NCBI GenBank assembly: GCA_964558505.1
Contig: CAZLEI010000002.1
Location: forward strand, 37,508-101,507
DNA from: CAYMPW01 sp964558505
Lineage (GTDB): Archaea > Thermoplasmatota > Thermoplasmata > Methanomassiliicoccales > Methanomethylophilaceae
DNA length: 64,000 nt
Reading direction: 5' to 3'
How positions within the stretch are numbered: the first letter of the stretch is position 1; each line of letters starts with the position of its first letter. Below the pieces are notes generated by a model that did no database searches, was not told the origin of the DNA, and saw only the letters and a program-made list of their open reading frames with translations. This document shows, one piece after another, positions 1-8,622 of the stretch. The translations under genes and the position numbers were made by a program.

Positions 1-1
1 G

Positions 2-565
2 AACGATGGAACGAAGGACAGGCTCCTGGTTTCCGCAGAGAAGTTGATGAGGGAATGTGAAACGATGGATGATGTGACGTCGAGGGCGATAGCATCGGAT
101 TCAGGGGTGAATCAGGCGCTCATCAACTATCATTTCGGATCGAAGGACGGTCTGCTGAAAGCGGCCATGGACAGGATGTTCGAGGACACCGCGACGGACC
201 TGATGACCGTGCGCACAGGTACGGGCGATCCCCGCGGGGCGCTCAGATCGTTCCTCATCCAGATGTCGGGCATGATAGTGCGTTACGAGAAGTACATGCG
301 CCAGTTCATTCCGGGATTGGTAACGGACGGAGGTCTGGAGACCCCCGAATACCTGGTGCCGTTGTTCAAGGAGCATTATGGCGATTCGAAGACGGTGCAG
401 GAATGCAGGCTGATGTCATACGAGATGGTGACGTTCCTGCAGGTTCTCCTGTACCGTGCGGATGACATCAAGGATTTCGCCGGAGTGGATGCCAGGTCCG
501 AATCGGACAGGGCGAGGATCATCGAGTGGCAGATAGACCTGTTCTTCGGGAGGGCGGCACGATGA
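2..565 (+). CDS. TetR/AcrR-family transcriptional regulator, 5' end outside window
   Basis: The frame is open to the window edge, so the true start lies upstream; 187 residues are visible. The N-terminal part reads as a TetR helix-turn-helix: a helix with LLVSAEKLMRE, then TSRAIASDSGVNQALINYHF and the family hallmark YHFGSKDGLL. The remainder is a helical ligand or dimer domain that I cannot assign to a ligand. The stop codon overlaps the start of the following radical SAM gene in an ATGA arrangement, so the two are translationally coupled and the regulator probably controls its own operon. The family is secure; the inducer is unknown. Confidence 0.85.
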   Translation, partial: NDGTKDRLLVSAEKLMRECETMDDVTSRAIASDSGVNQALINYHFGSKDGLLKAAMDRMFEDTATDLMTVRTGTGDPRGALRSFLIQMSGMIVRYEKYMRQFIPGLVTDGGLETPEYLVPLFKEHYGDSKTVQECRLMSYEMVTFLQVLLYRADDIKDFAGVDARSESDRARIIEWQIDLFFGRAAR

Positions 566-1641
566 ACGACATCGATCTGACATCGTACATGTCGTCGGTG
601 GCCGACGATCTCGTGAAGGATGTGGTCCGGTCATCCTTGACGGATCCGAAGGAATTGGCGTTCCTGCTCCGTTTCCGCCGTTCCGTGAAGGCGGCCAACG
701 CCATCCGCGAGGGGTATGAGCACGAAGGCACCCACGTGCCGGCGTTCTTGATATCCAGCATAACGACGTCATGCAACCTGTTCTGCAAGGGATGCTATGC
801 GAGGGCCAACGGGATCTGCGGGAAGCCGTTGAAGACCGAGATGTCCTCGGACGACTGGCGTTCCGTCTTCGCTCAGGCGGAGGACCTGGGGATCCCGTTC
901 AACATACTCGCCGGCGGAGAGCCTCTGATGCGCAGGGATGTCATCGAGGCCGCTTCCGCGATGGAGAACACGGTGTTCCCGGTGTTCACCAACGGCACCC
1001 TCATCGACGGGAGGTACATGGAGATGTTCAGGGAGCACAGGCACATGATACCGGTGCTGAGCCTCGAGGGGGACAGGGAGCGCACGGATGCACGCCGCGG
1101 CGAAGGAACATATGACGGCGTCATGTCCAAGATGTCAGAGCTCAAGGCTAACAAGCTCTTCTTCGGCCTGTCGGTCACCGTGACCAAGGAGAATCAAGAA
1201 GAAGTTCTGTCGGACGGATTCCTGAACGGGATCTCGGAACGCGGTTGCAGGATACTCTTCCTGATTGAGTTCGTTCCCGCCGATAGGTCGTTGGCCCATC
1301 TGGCTCCGGATGATTCGTCAAGAGAGCTCTTCGGTAAGCGCCTGGAGGAGGTACGCAGATCGGGGCACAGGATGATGATCATGTCGTTCCCGGGCGACGA
1401 GGTGCGCCTCGGCGGCTGCATCGGAGCGGGCAGAGGGTTCTTCCACATCAATCCTTACGGCGACGCGGAGGCCTGTCCGGCCTCCCCGTATTCAGACATC
1501 AATCTGATGAACAGCACCCTCAAGGACGTACTTTCGTCGCCGCTGTTCGCGGAGATCAGGGCGCGCGGCATGATGGAAGGCGAGCATAAGGGAGGATGCA
1601 TCCTCATCGAGAAGGAAGCGGAGATCGCCAGATTGCTGTGA
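562..1641 (+). CDS. Radical SAM protein with C-terminal SPASM-like cysteines
   Basis: A 359-residue radical SAM enzyme. The CX3CX2C motif that binds the 4Fe-4S cluster is at C71, C75 and C78 (SCNLFCKGC), followed by the SAM-binding AGGEPL segment near residue 115. The C-terminal third has further cysteines in GGCIGAG, EACPASP and KGGCIL, which could bind an auxiliary cluster as in SPASM or twitch domains. The start chosen is the ATG that overlaps the TetR stop; longer versions would run into the TetR gene. No substrate can be read from the sequence. A small peptide substrate is possible, but I see no precursor peptide gene nearby. Confidence 0.85.
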   Translation: MNDIDLTSYMSSVADDLVKDVVRSSLTDPKELAFLLRFRRSVKAANAIREGYEHEGTHVPAFLISSITTSCNLFCKGCYARANGICGKPLKTEMSSDDWRSVFAQAEDLGIPFNILAGGEPLMRRDVIEAASAMENTVFPVFTNGTLIDGRYMEMFREHRHMIPVLSLEGDRERTDARRGEGTYDGVMSKMSELKANKLFFGLSVTVTKENQEEVLSDGFLNGISERGCRILFLIEFVPADRSLAHLAPDDSSRELFGKRLEEVRRSGHRMMIMSFPGDEVRLGGCIGAGRGFFHINPYGDAEACPASPYSDINLMNSTLKDVLSSPLFAEIRARGMMEGEHKGGCILIEKEAEIARLL

Positions 1642-1756
1642 TGTCTGCGGCCGGGTATGCGGAGCCCGGGTACATGTTCCACGTACTTCGTCAGAGGACC
1701 CTATGTTTCGCAACTGTTATCATCACAGGACACCATTCGGCAGTGAGGAGATACCG

Positions 1757-2596
1757 TTGGTAGAATCAACAGTGGCGGATTACATGATACGCAATGTCCA
1801 GTTCGTCGGTCCGGATATGACCGTCACGGAAGTCAGGGAGAAGATAATCAATTCCAATTTCCACGGCTTCCCCATCGCCGAGAACGGGTACCTCCTGGGT
1901 TTCGTCACGGCAAAAGAGCTCCTGAGGTTCGTGGACCAGCCGAACGCCAAGATGAGGCAGGTCATGAAACGCGGAACGCTCTGTGCCATACCCACGATGT
2001 CCATCGATGACGCCACCCGCGTCCTCTTCAGGTATGGTCTGAGGAATCTTCCCGTTGTCGATGAGAACCGCAAGCTGGTCGGCATCATATCCAACATCGA
2101 CATCGTAAGGTCCCAGATCGAGAAATCGCGTCCGGGGAAGGTGATGTCCGTGAAGAGCTTCCTGGAGCAGCAGAACGGCATAAGGATGCGGATCTCCACC
2201 CGCGAGATCCCGATCGCCCAGCTGCTCCCCACGCAGAAAGAGGTGTACATGGACGAGCTCATCGGCCGTCAGTACGAGATAAAGAGAGGTCTCAACGAGC
2301 CCCTCATCGTGGTGAAGAGGCGCAACGGGTACCTGGTGGTCGACGGGCACCACCGCGCGATGGCGGCCAAGAGGGCAGGGTCGGAGATGTTCAATGCGAT
2401 CGTCCTGGAGCCCAACGACCTCGATGTCAAGCTCGGGTTGGAGAGGACCGCCGAGAAATGGGGGCTGAGGTCGCTCAACGATGTGAAGGTCATCGAAGGG
2501 GCGAAGCACCCGTTCATGGAGATCACGACCATGCTGCTCCCGTCCGAAGAGGCGAAGACCATCAACGAGCGCCTCGTCGCCAACAGCAAGATCTGA
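1757..2596 (+). CDS. Twin CBS domain protein with ParB-like domain
   Basis: 279 residues. Two CBS modules cover about residues 5-120 (MIRNVQFVGPDMTV and a second with VMKRGTLCAIPTMS), and usually bind adenosine nucleotides or SAM. The C-terminal half has a ParB/sulfiredoxin-like domain with LIVVKRRNGYLVVDGHHRAMAAK, including the G-H-H-R signature. I chose the TTG at 1757 because GAGGAG lies 8 nt before it and the CBS domain begins at once; a longer version from 1703 has no such site. The combination is found in archaea, where it is thought to be an energy-sensing or nucleic-acid-related regulator; the actual role is unknown. Confidence 0.8.
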   Translation: MVESTVADYMIRNVQFVGPDMTVTEVREKIINSNFHGFPIAENGYLLGFVTAKELLRFVDQPNAKMRQVMKRGTLCAIPTMSIDDATRVLFRYGLRNLPVVDENRKLVGIISNIDIVRSQIEKSRPGKVMSVKSFLEQQNGIRMRISTREIPIAQLLPTQKEVYMDELIGRQYEIKRGLNEPLIVVKRRNGYLVVDGHHRAMAAKRAGSEMFNAIVLEPNDLDVKLGLERTAEKWGLRSLNDVKVIEGAKHPFMEITTMLLPSEEAKTINERLVANSKI

Positions 2597-2600
2597 CAAG

Positions 2601-2644
2601 TTTTTTTTAAAAAAATGGTCACGGGGCGGGACCGAGCCCGCCCC
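2601..2644. terminator. Bidirectional terminator between the CBS-ParB gene and ppsA
   Basis: A run of eight T follows the CBS-ParB stop (2601-2608), then a run of A. A GC-rich hairpin (GGGGCGGG at 2623-2630, CCCGCCCC at 2637-2644, 6-nt loop) sits next to it. Read on the minus strand the hairpin is followed by seven T, so it can end ppsA transcripts, while the plus-strand T tract can end those of the CBS gene. Confidence 0.7.
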
Positions 2645-2654
2645 TGCACCGGTT

Positions 2655-4964
2655 TCAGTTCTGGAGTTTCATCCTGAGGGTCCTGAGGTCCTTCAGGATG
2701 ACCTTCTGCTCAACGGATGCGATGAGCTTCTTGGTCTTGATGAAGGTGTCGGGGTTCAGGGAGACGGAGTCGATGCCCTGCTCCACGAGGAATTCGGTGA
2801 ACTCGGGGTACACCGAGGGGCCCTGTCCGCATATGCTGACGGTCTTGCCGTTCTCGTGCGCCACTTTGATGAGGTGCGCTATCGCCCTCTTGACCCCCTC
2901 GTTCCTCTCGTCGAAGTAGCCCATGCGTCCGAGGATGTCGGAGTCGCGGTCGCTGCCCATGGTGAGCTGGGTCAGGTCGTTGGACCCGATCGAGAATGCG
3001 TCGCAGTACTTGCAGAACTCATCGGCCATGAATATGTTGACAGGCACTTCTGCCATGAAGTAGAGCTTGAAGTCCCTGCTCCTCCTGAGGCCAACGTCCT
3101 CCATGAGCTTGGTGATCTCCTTGACCTCCTCCACGGTCCTGACGAACGGGAGCATGACGTACAGGTTCTTCATTCCCATCTCGTCCCTGACCTTCTTGAT
3201 GGCCTTGAGCTCGCAGACGAATGCCTCGCGGTAGTTCTCGGAGACGTATCTGGAGCATCCCCTCCATCCGATCATCGGATTGGATTCCATGGGCTCGTAG
3301 TCGGCACCGCCCTTCATGTCGCGGTACTCATTGGTCTTGAAGTCCGACGTCCTTAGGACCACCGGTCTGGGATAGAACGCCCTGGCGACCTTCCCTATGC
3401 CTTCGGCGAGTTTCGTGATGAGCTCCTCGCTCCTCCCGCTTTCGATGGCGGCCATGGGGTGCTCTCCGATGTAATTGGTGAAAAGGAACTCGCTCCTCAT
3501 CAGACCGACGCCGTCGCAGGGGAATTTGGCGACCTCTTCTGCTTTCGTGGGCATGCTGAGGTTGACCATGACCTTGGTGCCGGTGGGCGGGATGTACTCC
3601 GCGGCCGCCACGGATGCTGCGGGGGTGGTCTCGGTCTTCTTCTTGATCTCGCCTTTGTATACGGTACCGGTCGTTCCGTCGACGGTGATGACCATGCCGT
3701 TGGCCAGGATGTCCATGGCGTTGCCGGTCCCGACAACGCAGGGCGTGCCGAGCTCTCTGGATATGATCGCCGCATGGCAGGTCATCCCTCCTTCGTTGGT
3801 GACGATCCCGGCCGCGCGGCTCATGGCTGGGACCATGTCGGGCATGGTCATGGTGGTGACCAGGATGTCCCCGTCCTTGACGACGTCCAAGCTCATGCTC
3901 TCGTCATACATTATGACCCTGCCGGTGGCGAGACCGGGGCTGGCCCCGAGCCCGGTGGTGATGATGTCGTCGTCGGACACGTCCATCTTGGAGACCTCGC
4001 TCTCCTCGGTGCTGCCGACTGCAGTGATGGGCCTGGCCTGGACGATGTACGCTACGCCGTCCTCCACGCACCATTCCATGTCCATGGGCTTGTCGTAGTG
4101 GATCTCGATCTGGCGCCCGATCTCGGCGAGTTCGAGGATGCGGCTGTCGTCGACCTTCTGGACCTTCTCCAGTTCTGCGGGGATGTTCTCCTTGACGGTG
4201 TTCCCCTTGGGACCCTTCGTGTACTTCCATTTCTGGGTGGAGATCCTCTTGTTGGTGATCTCCATGGTCGATTTGTCCACATTGTATGTGTCAGGTGTGA
4301 CCTCTCCGCCGACGATCGCCTCTCCGAGGCCATAGCCTCCCTCGATGACGATGTTCTTCTTGCCGGTGTTCGGGTCTAGGGTGAACATGATGCCCGAGAT
4401 CTCGGAGTTGACCATCTTTTGGACGACGACGGCGAGTTTGACCTCCTCGTGGGCATAGCCCTGTTTCTCGCGGTACGCTATGGCGCGGGCAGTGAACAGG
4501 GAGGACCAGCATTTCCTGACCTTGTCGAAGAGGTCATCCAGGTCACCGACGTTGAGGTATGTCTCCTGCTGACCGGCGAAACTGGCGTCGGGCAGGTCCT
4601 CGGCGGTGGCGCTGGACCTGACGGCGACGAAGCCCCTCTTCTTGGGGAAGAGGAGCTTGTAGCTGCTCGTGAGCTCTTCCTTGAGGTCTTTCGGTATCTC
4701 GCAGGTCTCGAAGAGGTCCCTGATGCGTTTGGACGCATCGGTGAGGCTCTGATCGGAGTTCCTGTCGATGCCGGCGAGCTCGGCATCGATCTTCTCCATG
4801 ATCTTGCTCTCCCTCATGAAATAATCATATGAAGCAGTGGTGAGGACGAATGCTCCCGGAACCGGGAATCCGGCGGAGGTCAGCTCCCCCAGGTTCGCTC
4901 CTTTCCCGCCTACAGCGGGAATGTCTGTTACACGCAGGTCTTTTACATCGATGATTTTCTTCAA
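2655..4964 (-). CDS. ppsA: Phosphoenolpyruvate synthase
   Basis: 769 residues. It makes PEP from pyruvate and ATP, with AMP and phosphate as products, the entry to gluconeogenesis. Visible in order: an N-terminal ATP-binding domain (GGKGANLGELTSAGFPVPGA, then FVAVRSSATAEDLPDASFAG), the swivelling phosphohistidine domain with GGMTCHAAIISRELGTP, and the C-terminal PEP/pyruvate barrel with FSIGSNDLTQLTMG. I chose the TTG at 4964 because GGGGGATC lies just upstream and the conserved protein starts there; a longer reading adds 36 residues unlike the family. It is divergent from the 2-oxoacid oxidoreductase operon, which supplies pyruvate. The AT-rich stretch 5090-5170 probably holds its promoter. 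Confidence 0.95.
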   Translation of the reverse strand: MKKIIDVKDLRVTDIPAVGGKGANLGELTSAGFPVPGAFVLTTASYDYFMRESKIMEKIDAELAGIDRNSDQSLTDASKRIRDLFETCEIPKDLKEELTSSYKLLFPKKRGFVAVRSSATAEDLPDASFAGQQETYLNVGDLDDLFDKVRKCWSSLFTARAIAYREKQGYAHEEVKLAVVVQKMVNSEISGIMFTLDPNTGKKNIVIEGGYGLGEAIVGGEVTPDTYNVDKSTMEITNKRISTQKWKYTKGPKGNTVKENIPAELEKVQKVDDSRILELAEIGRQIEIHYDKPMDMEWCVEDGVAYIVQARPITAVGSTEESEVSKMDVSDDDIITTGLGASPGLATGRVIMYDESMSLDVVKDGDILVTTMTMPDMVPAMSRAAGIVTNEGGMTCHAAIISRELGTPCVVGTGNAMDILANGMVITVDGTTGTVYKGEIKKKTETTPAASVAAAEYIPPTGTKVMVNLSMPTKAEEVAKFPCDGVGLMRSEFLFTNYIGEHPMAAIESGRSEELITKLAEGIGKVARAFYPRPVVLRTSDFKTNEYRDMKGGADYEPMESNPMIGWRGCSRYVSENYREAFVCELKAIKKVRDEMGMKNLYVMLPFVRTVEEVKEITKLMEDVGLRRSRDFKLYFMAEVPVNIFMADEFCKYCDAFSIGSNDLTQLTMGSDRDSDILGRMGYFDERNEGVKRAIAHLIKVAHENGKTVSICGQGPSVYPEFTEFLVEQGIDSVSLNPDTFIKTKKLIASVEQKVILKDLRTLRMKLQN

Positions 4965-5210
4965 GTGTCGATCCCCCGTCAAACCAGAACAAGTTTCGGG
5001 CGGCCTCGCCGCCTTGCTTATCTTGTGAATGGTGTAGGCTATAATATGGTTTGCCGTGCGAAGGGGTTTCACGGTGATTTGTACGTACGTAAAAACGTCC
5101 GTAAAAAATTTCGATAATCGTAGAGAATATTACGAATATCAATTGTAATTAGGTTTTTTTCTCTGTTTTGCATAGAAAATCATATCAAAGGTCTTCTCAA
5201 AATACAAGAG

Positions 5211-5218
5211 TATATATC
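5211..5218 (+). promoter_or_regulatory. TATA box of the oxidoreductase operon
   Basis: TATATATC lies about 30 nt before the first plausible start codons of porG (GTG 5241, ATG 5250), the archaeal TATA spacing. This predicts a transcript with almost no leader. Confidence 0.6.
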
Positions 5219-5249
5219 ACATACCGCAATTTCCGTCTAAGTGGTTCCC

Positions 5250-5807
5250 ATGGACATGGAAATACGTTGGCATGGAAGAGGCGGTCAGGGAGTGGTCACT
5301 GCAAACGAGATCCTCGCCGAGACGGCCATCAGCGCGGGAAAGTATGTGAAAGCTTTCCCCGAGTTCGGACCTGAGAGAATGGGCGCACCCATCAAAGCGT
5401 TCACCAGGATATCCGAGAATCCGATCAAGATCCACAGTCAGGTCTACGAGCCGGACATAGTCATCGTCCTGGACGGCACACTCGTCGGCAAGGTCGACCT
5501 CACCGGCGGGCTCAAGTGCAACAGCATCGTCCTGGCAAACTATGAGGGCACGCCTGCAGAGCTCAAGGCTGCGCTCGGCACGACCGTGGAATGTCACACC
5601 GTAGATGCGACCAAGATCTCCGTGGAGGAGATCGGCAAGCCCATGGCGAACACTGCCATCCTCGGCGCGCTCACCAAGGTCAGCTCGATCGTTTCCTATT
5701 CTTCGCTGGAAGACCAGATAACCAACAAGTTCGCGGGCAAGCTCCCCGACAAGGTCATCGTCAAGAATCTCACGGCCCTGAAGAGGGCATTCGAGGAGGT
5801 GCAGTGA
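5250..5807 (+). CDS. porG: Pyruvate/2-oxoacid:ferredoxin oxidoreductase, gamma subunit
   Basis: 185 residues. The N-terminus has the family signature RWHGRGGQGVVTANEILAE and then FPEFGPERMGAPIKAFTRIS. The gamma subunit is one of four needed for reversible oxidative decarboxylation of a 2-oxoacid to acyl-CoA with ferredoxin. In a methanogen the usual direction is pyruvate synthesis from acetyl-CoA. It is the first gene of a gamma-delta-alpha-beta operon whose members overlap or nearly touch. ATG 5250 is chosen; ATG 5256 and GTG 5241 are also possible. Divergent PEP synthase supports pyruvate as the substrate, though other 2-oxoacids cannot be excluded from sequence alone. Confidence 0.92.
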   Translation: MDMEIRWHGRGGQGVVTANEILAETAISAGKYVKAFPEFGPERMGAPIKAFTRISENPIKIHSQVYEPDIVIVLDGTLVGKVDLTGGLKCNSIVLANYEGTPAELKAALGTTVECHTVDATKISVEEIGKPMANTAILGALTKVSSIVSYSSLEDQITNKFAGKLPDKVIVKNLTALKRAFEEVQ

Positions 5808-6073
5808 TGTCTTACAAAGATATGATCATAGGCGGCCGCGTGAACACGCCCGGCAGCGCGGAGGAGTTCAAGACAGGCGACTGGAGGTCCCTGGCGCCGC
5901 AGGTCGACATGGAGAAGTGCATAGACTGCCTCACATGCTGGATCTACTGCCCCGACGACTGCATAATCATCAAGGACGACAAGATGGCAGGCATCAAGAT
6001 GACCCACTGCAAAGGCTGTGGCATCTGCGTCAACGTCTGTCCCAAGAAGGCAATATCGATGGTAGGTGAGTGA
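5807..6073 (+). CDS. porD: Pyruvate/2-oxoacid:ferredoxin oxidoreductase, delta (ferredoxin-like) subunit
   Basis: 88 residues with two CXXCXXCXXXCP clusters: CIDCLTCWIYCP and CKGCGICVNVCP. Each binds a 4Fe-4S centre that passes electrons to external ferredoxin. The start ATG shares its A with the porG stop (TGATG), and GAGGAGGT lies 6 nt upstream, so translation is coupled. Confidence 0.94.
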   Translation: MSYKDMIIGGRVNTPGSAEEFKTGDWRSLAPQVDMEKCIDCLTCWIYCPDDCIIIKDDKMAGIKMTHCKGCGICVNVCPKKAISMVGE

Positions 6074-6075
6074 AT

Positions 6076-7236
6076 ATGAAGGATATAGCAATCAACGGCG
6101 ACTCCGCCGTCGCACTCGCGTGGAAGCAGATAAATCCCGATGTGTGCGCGGCCTACCCGATCACGCCTCAGACCATAATCGTGGAGAGGTTCTCCGATTT
6201 CGTGGCCGACGGCGAGGTGGACACGGAATTCGTATGCGTCGAGTCCGAGCACAGTGCACTCACGGTGTGCACAGCATCCGCATCCGCGGGCGCCAGGACG
6301 TTCACCGCCACGGCATCCCAGGGACTTGCGTACATGTGGGAGATGCTCCCGATCGCCTCCGCCATGAGGGTCCCGATCATCATGGCCGTGGCGAACAGGG
6401 CGGTCAGCGGGCCGATCAACATCAACAACGACCACGGCGACGTCATGTCCGCCAGGGACTGCGGCTGGATCACGCTCTTCTCCGAGAACGTCCAGGAGGC
6501 CTACGACATGTCCATCATCGCACCCAGGATCGCGGAGCACCACGATGTGCAGCTCCCTTGCCTGGTGAATCTGGACGGTTTCATCCTCACGCATGCGATC
6601 GAGAGGATGACCCCCGTCGAGACGCAGGACGTGAAGGCATTCGTCGGCGAGTACAAGCCCCTCTACCCCCTGCTCGACTACAAGAACCCGGTGTCCCACG
6701 GACTGATGGACGCCCCGGACTTCTACTATCAGCACAAGTACCAGATGGTCGAGGCGATGAAGAAGGCCTACGATGTGGCCGTCAAGGCGTTCAAGGACTT
6801 CGAGAAGATCACCGGAAGGAAGTACCAGCCGGTCACGGAGTACATGTGCGACGATGCGGAGTACATCGCCATCGTCATCGGTTCGACCTTCGGCACCATG
6901 AAGGCCGCCGTCGACGAGCTGCGCGCAGAAGGCCATAAGGTCGGTTGCGCCATGCCACGTCTCTTCAGGCCCTTCCCCGAAGCGGATTTCATGAAGGTCA
7001 TGAAGGGCAAGAAGGCCGTCGCCGTTATGGACAAGCACCTCAGCGTCGGAGCCTACGGGCCCTTGTTCCCCGAGATAGCGGCGGCCGCGATCAGCCTCGA
7101 GTCCATCCCTGGGATGTACAACTACATCTACGGATTGGGCGGGGTCGATGTCACCGTCAATCAGCTGAAACAGGTCTTCGTCGAGATGGAGACCGGCAAG
7201 TCCCAGAAGATCAACTTCCTGGGGGTGAAGATATGA
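6076..7236 (+). CDS. porA: Pyruvate/2-oxoacid:ferredoxin oxidoreductase, alpha subunit
   Basis: 386 residues. The N-terminal region has INGDSAVALAWKQI and AAYPITPQT, typical of PorA, then FVCVESEHSALTVC and the segment TASQGLAYMWEML. The alpha subunit forms part of the thiamine-diphosphate and CoA active site with beta. ATG 6076 is preferred because GGTAGGTGAG lies directly upstream and the family normally starts with this segment; a GTG at 6070 adds two residues. The 3' end overlaps porB by 4 nt. Confidence 0.94.
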   Translation: MKDIAINGDSAVALAWKQINPDVCAAYPITPQTIIVERFSDFVADGEVDTEFVCVESEHSALTVCTASASAGARTFTATASQGLAYMWEMLPIASAMRVPIIMAVANRAVSGPININNDHGDVMSARDCGWITLFSENVQEAYDMSIIAPRIAEHHDVQLPCLVNLDGFILTHAIERMTPVETQDVKAFVGEYKPLYPLLDYKNPVSHGLMDAPDFYYQHKYQMVEAMKKAYDVAVKAFKDFEKITGRKYQPVTEYMCDDAEYIAIVIGSTFGTMKAAVDELRAEGHKVGCAMPRLFRPFPEADFMKVMKGKKAVAVMDKHLSVGAYGPLFPEIAAAAISLESIPGMYNYIYGLGGVDVTVNQLKQVFVEMETGKSQKINFLGVKI

Positions 7237-8183
7237 GCACGATGTCACTGAAAGATCTGAACAAGCTGCCCGTGAGGCTCACGAGCGGACACAGGCTGTG
7301 CGCCGGATGCGCGGAGTCCATCATCGCCAGGCAGATCCTCATGAGCACCGAGTGCCCCGTGGTGGCCACCAGCTCCACAGGATGCTTCGAGGTGTCCACG
7401 ACCATCTACCCGTACACTTCCTGGAACATACCCTGGATCCACACGGCGTTCGGGAACGGCGCGGCCACCTGCGCCGGTGTCGAGGCCGCTTACCAGTCTC
7501 TGAAGAGACAGGGCAAGATCACCGAGGAGATGAGGTTCGTCAACTTCGCCGGAGACGGCGCAACGTACGATATCGGCCTTCAGGCGCTCTCCGGAGCGAT
7601 GGAGAGGGGCCAGCAGATGATGTTCGTCTGCCTCAACAACGAGGCCTACATGAACACCGGCATACAGAGGTCCGGGGCCACCGGAACCGGGGCGTCCACC
7701 ACGACCTCTCCCGCCGGAGCGGTCTCGCCCGGTAAGAAGGAGTTCCCCAAGGACATGACGGCAGTGATCGCAGCCCACAACGTGCCGTATGCCGCTCAGG
7801 TCTCCCCCCACAACTGGAGGGACCTGATATCCAAGGCGAACAAGGGATTCGAATGCGGAGGCCCGTCCTTCATCAATGCGATATCGCCGTGCCCCAGGGG
7901 CTGGAGGTTCGCATCCGGTGACACGATATCGATATCGAAGCTCGCCGTGGAGACCTGCATATGGCCTCTCTACGAAGTGGAGTACGGCACGGATTACACC
8001 CTCACCGCCGAGAGCCTTAGGATCGCCGACGGCAAGACCGAGAAGAAGCCGGTCACCGACTGGTTCGAGGCACAGGGCAGGTACAAGCACCTGAAGCAGG
8101 ACAAGTGGGAACCCCTCGTCGAGAAGATCCAGAATGAGATCGACAGGCGCTGGGACAGGCTCATAAAGCTGTCCAACCTCTAA
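7233..8183 (+). CDS. porB: Pyruvate/2-oxoacid:ferredoxin oxidoreductase, beta subunit
   Basis: 316 residues. The beta subunit binds thiamine diphosphate: the conserved GHRLCAGCAE supplies cluster cysteines, and GDGATYDIGLQAL followed by NNEAYMNTG is the diphosphate-Mg motif. It contains SSTGCFEVSTTIYPYTSW, typical of pyruvate enzymes. ATGA overlap with porA shows coupling. It ends in one of the few TAA stops of the window, followed by a hairpin terminator. Confidence 0.94.
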   Translation: MSTMSLKDLNKLPVRLTSGHRLCAGCAESIIARQILMSTECPVVATSSTGCFEVSTTIYPYTSWNIPWIHTAFGNGAATCAGVEAAYQSLKRQGKITEEMRFVNFAGDGATYDIGLQALSGAMERGQQMMFVCLNNEAYMNTGIQRSGATGTGASTTTSPAGAVSPGKKEFPKDMTAVIAAHNVPYAAQVSPHNWRDLISKANKGFECGGPSFINAISPCPRGWRFASGDTISISKLAVETCIWPLYEVEYGTDYTLTAESLRIADGKTEKKPVTDWFEAQGRYKHLKQDKWEPLVEKIQNEIDRRWDRLIKLSNL

Positions 8184-8191
8184 ACTTCAAC

Positions 8192-8213
8192 AGGGCCTTC
8201 GGGCCCTTCTTTT
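8192..8213 (+). terminator. Hairpin terminator after porB
   Basis: AGGGCC at 8192, a TTC loop and GGGCCCT, followed by CTTTT, directly after the porB stop. Confidence 0.6.
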
Positions 8214-8622
8214 CGATCATGGCGGTGTTCGGTCGCGCCTATGATCTGTGCGGGATTCAACCGCATGTTGACGGCGCAGGCGATATCCCTCCGCTTCCGC
8301 GGATGCCCATACGTCTTGCGATGGCCATCGAGGCCTCTGGATGGACGGTTCGGTATCAGAACACCACTCCAAAGATATCTCTCGATGAGCTCGAAAGTGT
8401 CATGATGCCGATCATGCTGTCGAAGTGGATTGCGTTACGCTCCTGAAATATGCTGCCGACACAAAGTTATGCACTACTCCTGGATTGGCAATGCATCCCC
8501 AACGTTGCCGGGTTGAAAATAAAAAATGAAAATAATGAAATTAACTTCAACACTATTCAATACAAATGAAAATATTGAAGTCTAGTGCAATATTTTTATA
8601 ATCATTCGACATTACAATATAC
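8214..8622. other. Gene-free, AT-rich interval before the first DUF4143-type ATPase
   Basis: A 75-codon open frame at 8219-8446 has no recognisable features and no ribosome site, so I do not call it. From about 8520 base composition becomes strongly AT-rich. An imperfect inverted repeat (CTTCAA at 8545-8550 with TTGAAG at 8575-8580) lies just before an AT-rich TATA-like stretch at 8591-8603, about 25 nt before the ATPase start. It is a plausible operator-promoter region. Confidence 0.45.

Noticed and set aside
2655..5072. Longer start for PEP synthase at 5072
   Set aside because: The extra 36 residues have no similarity to the family; the TTG at 4964 has a strong ribosome site and the conserved N-terminus.
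8219..8446. 75-codon open frame after porB
   Set aside because: Starts inside the terminator T run, has no ribosome site and no recognisable composition or family.
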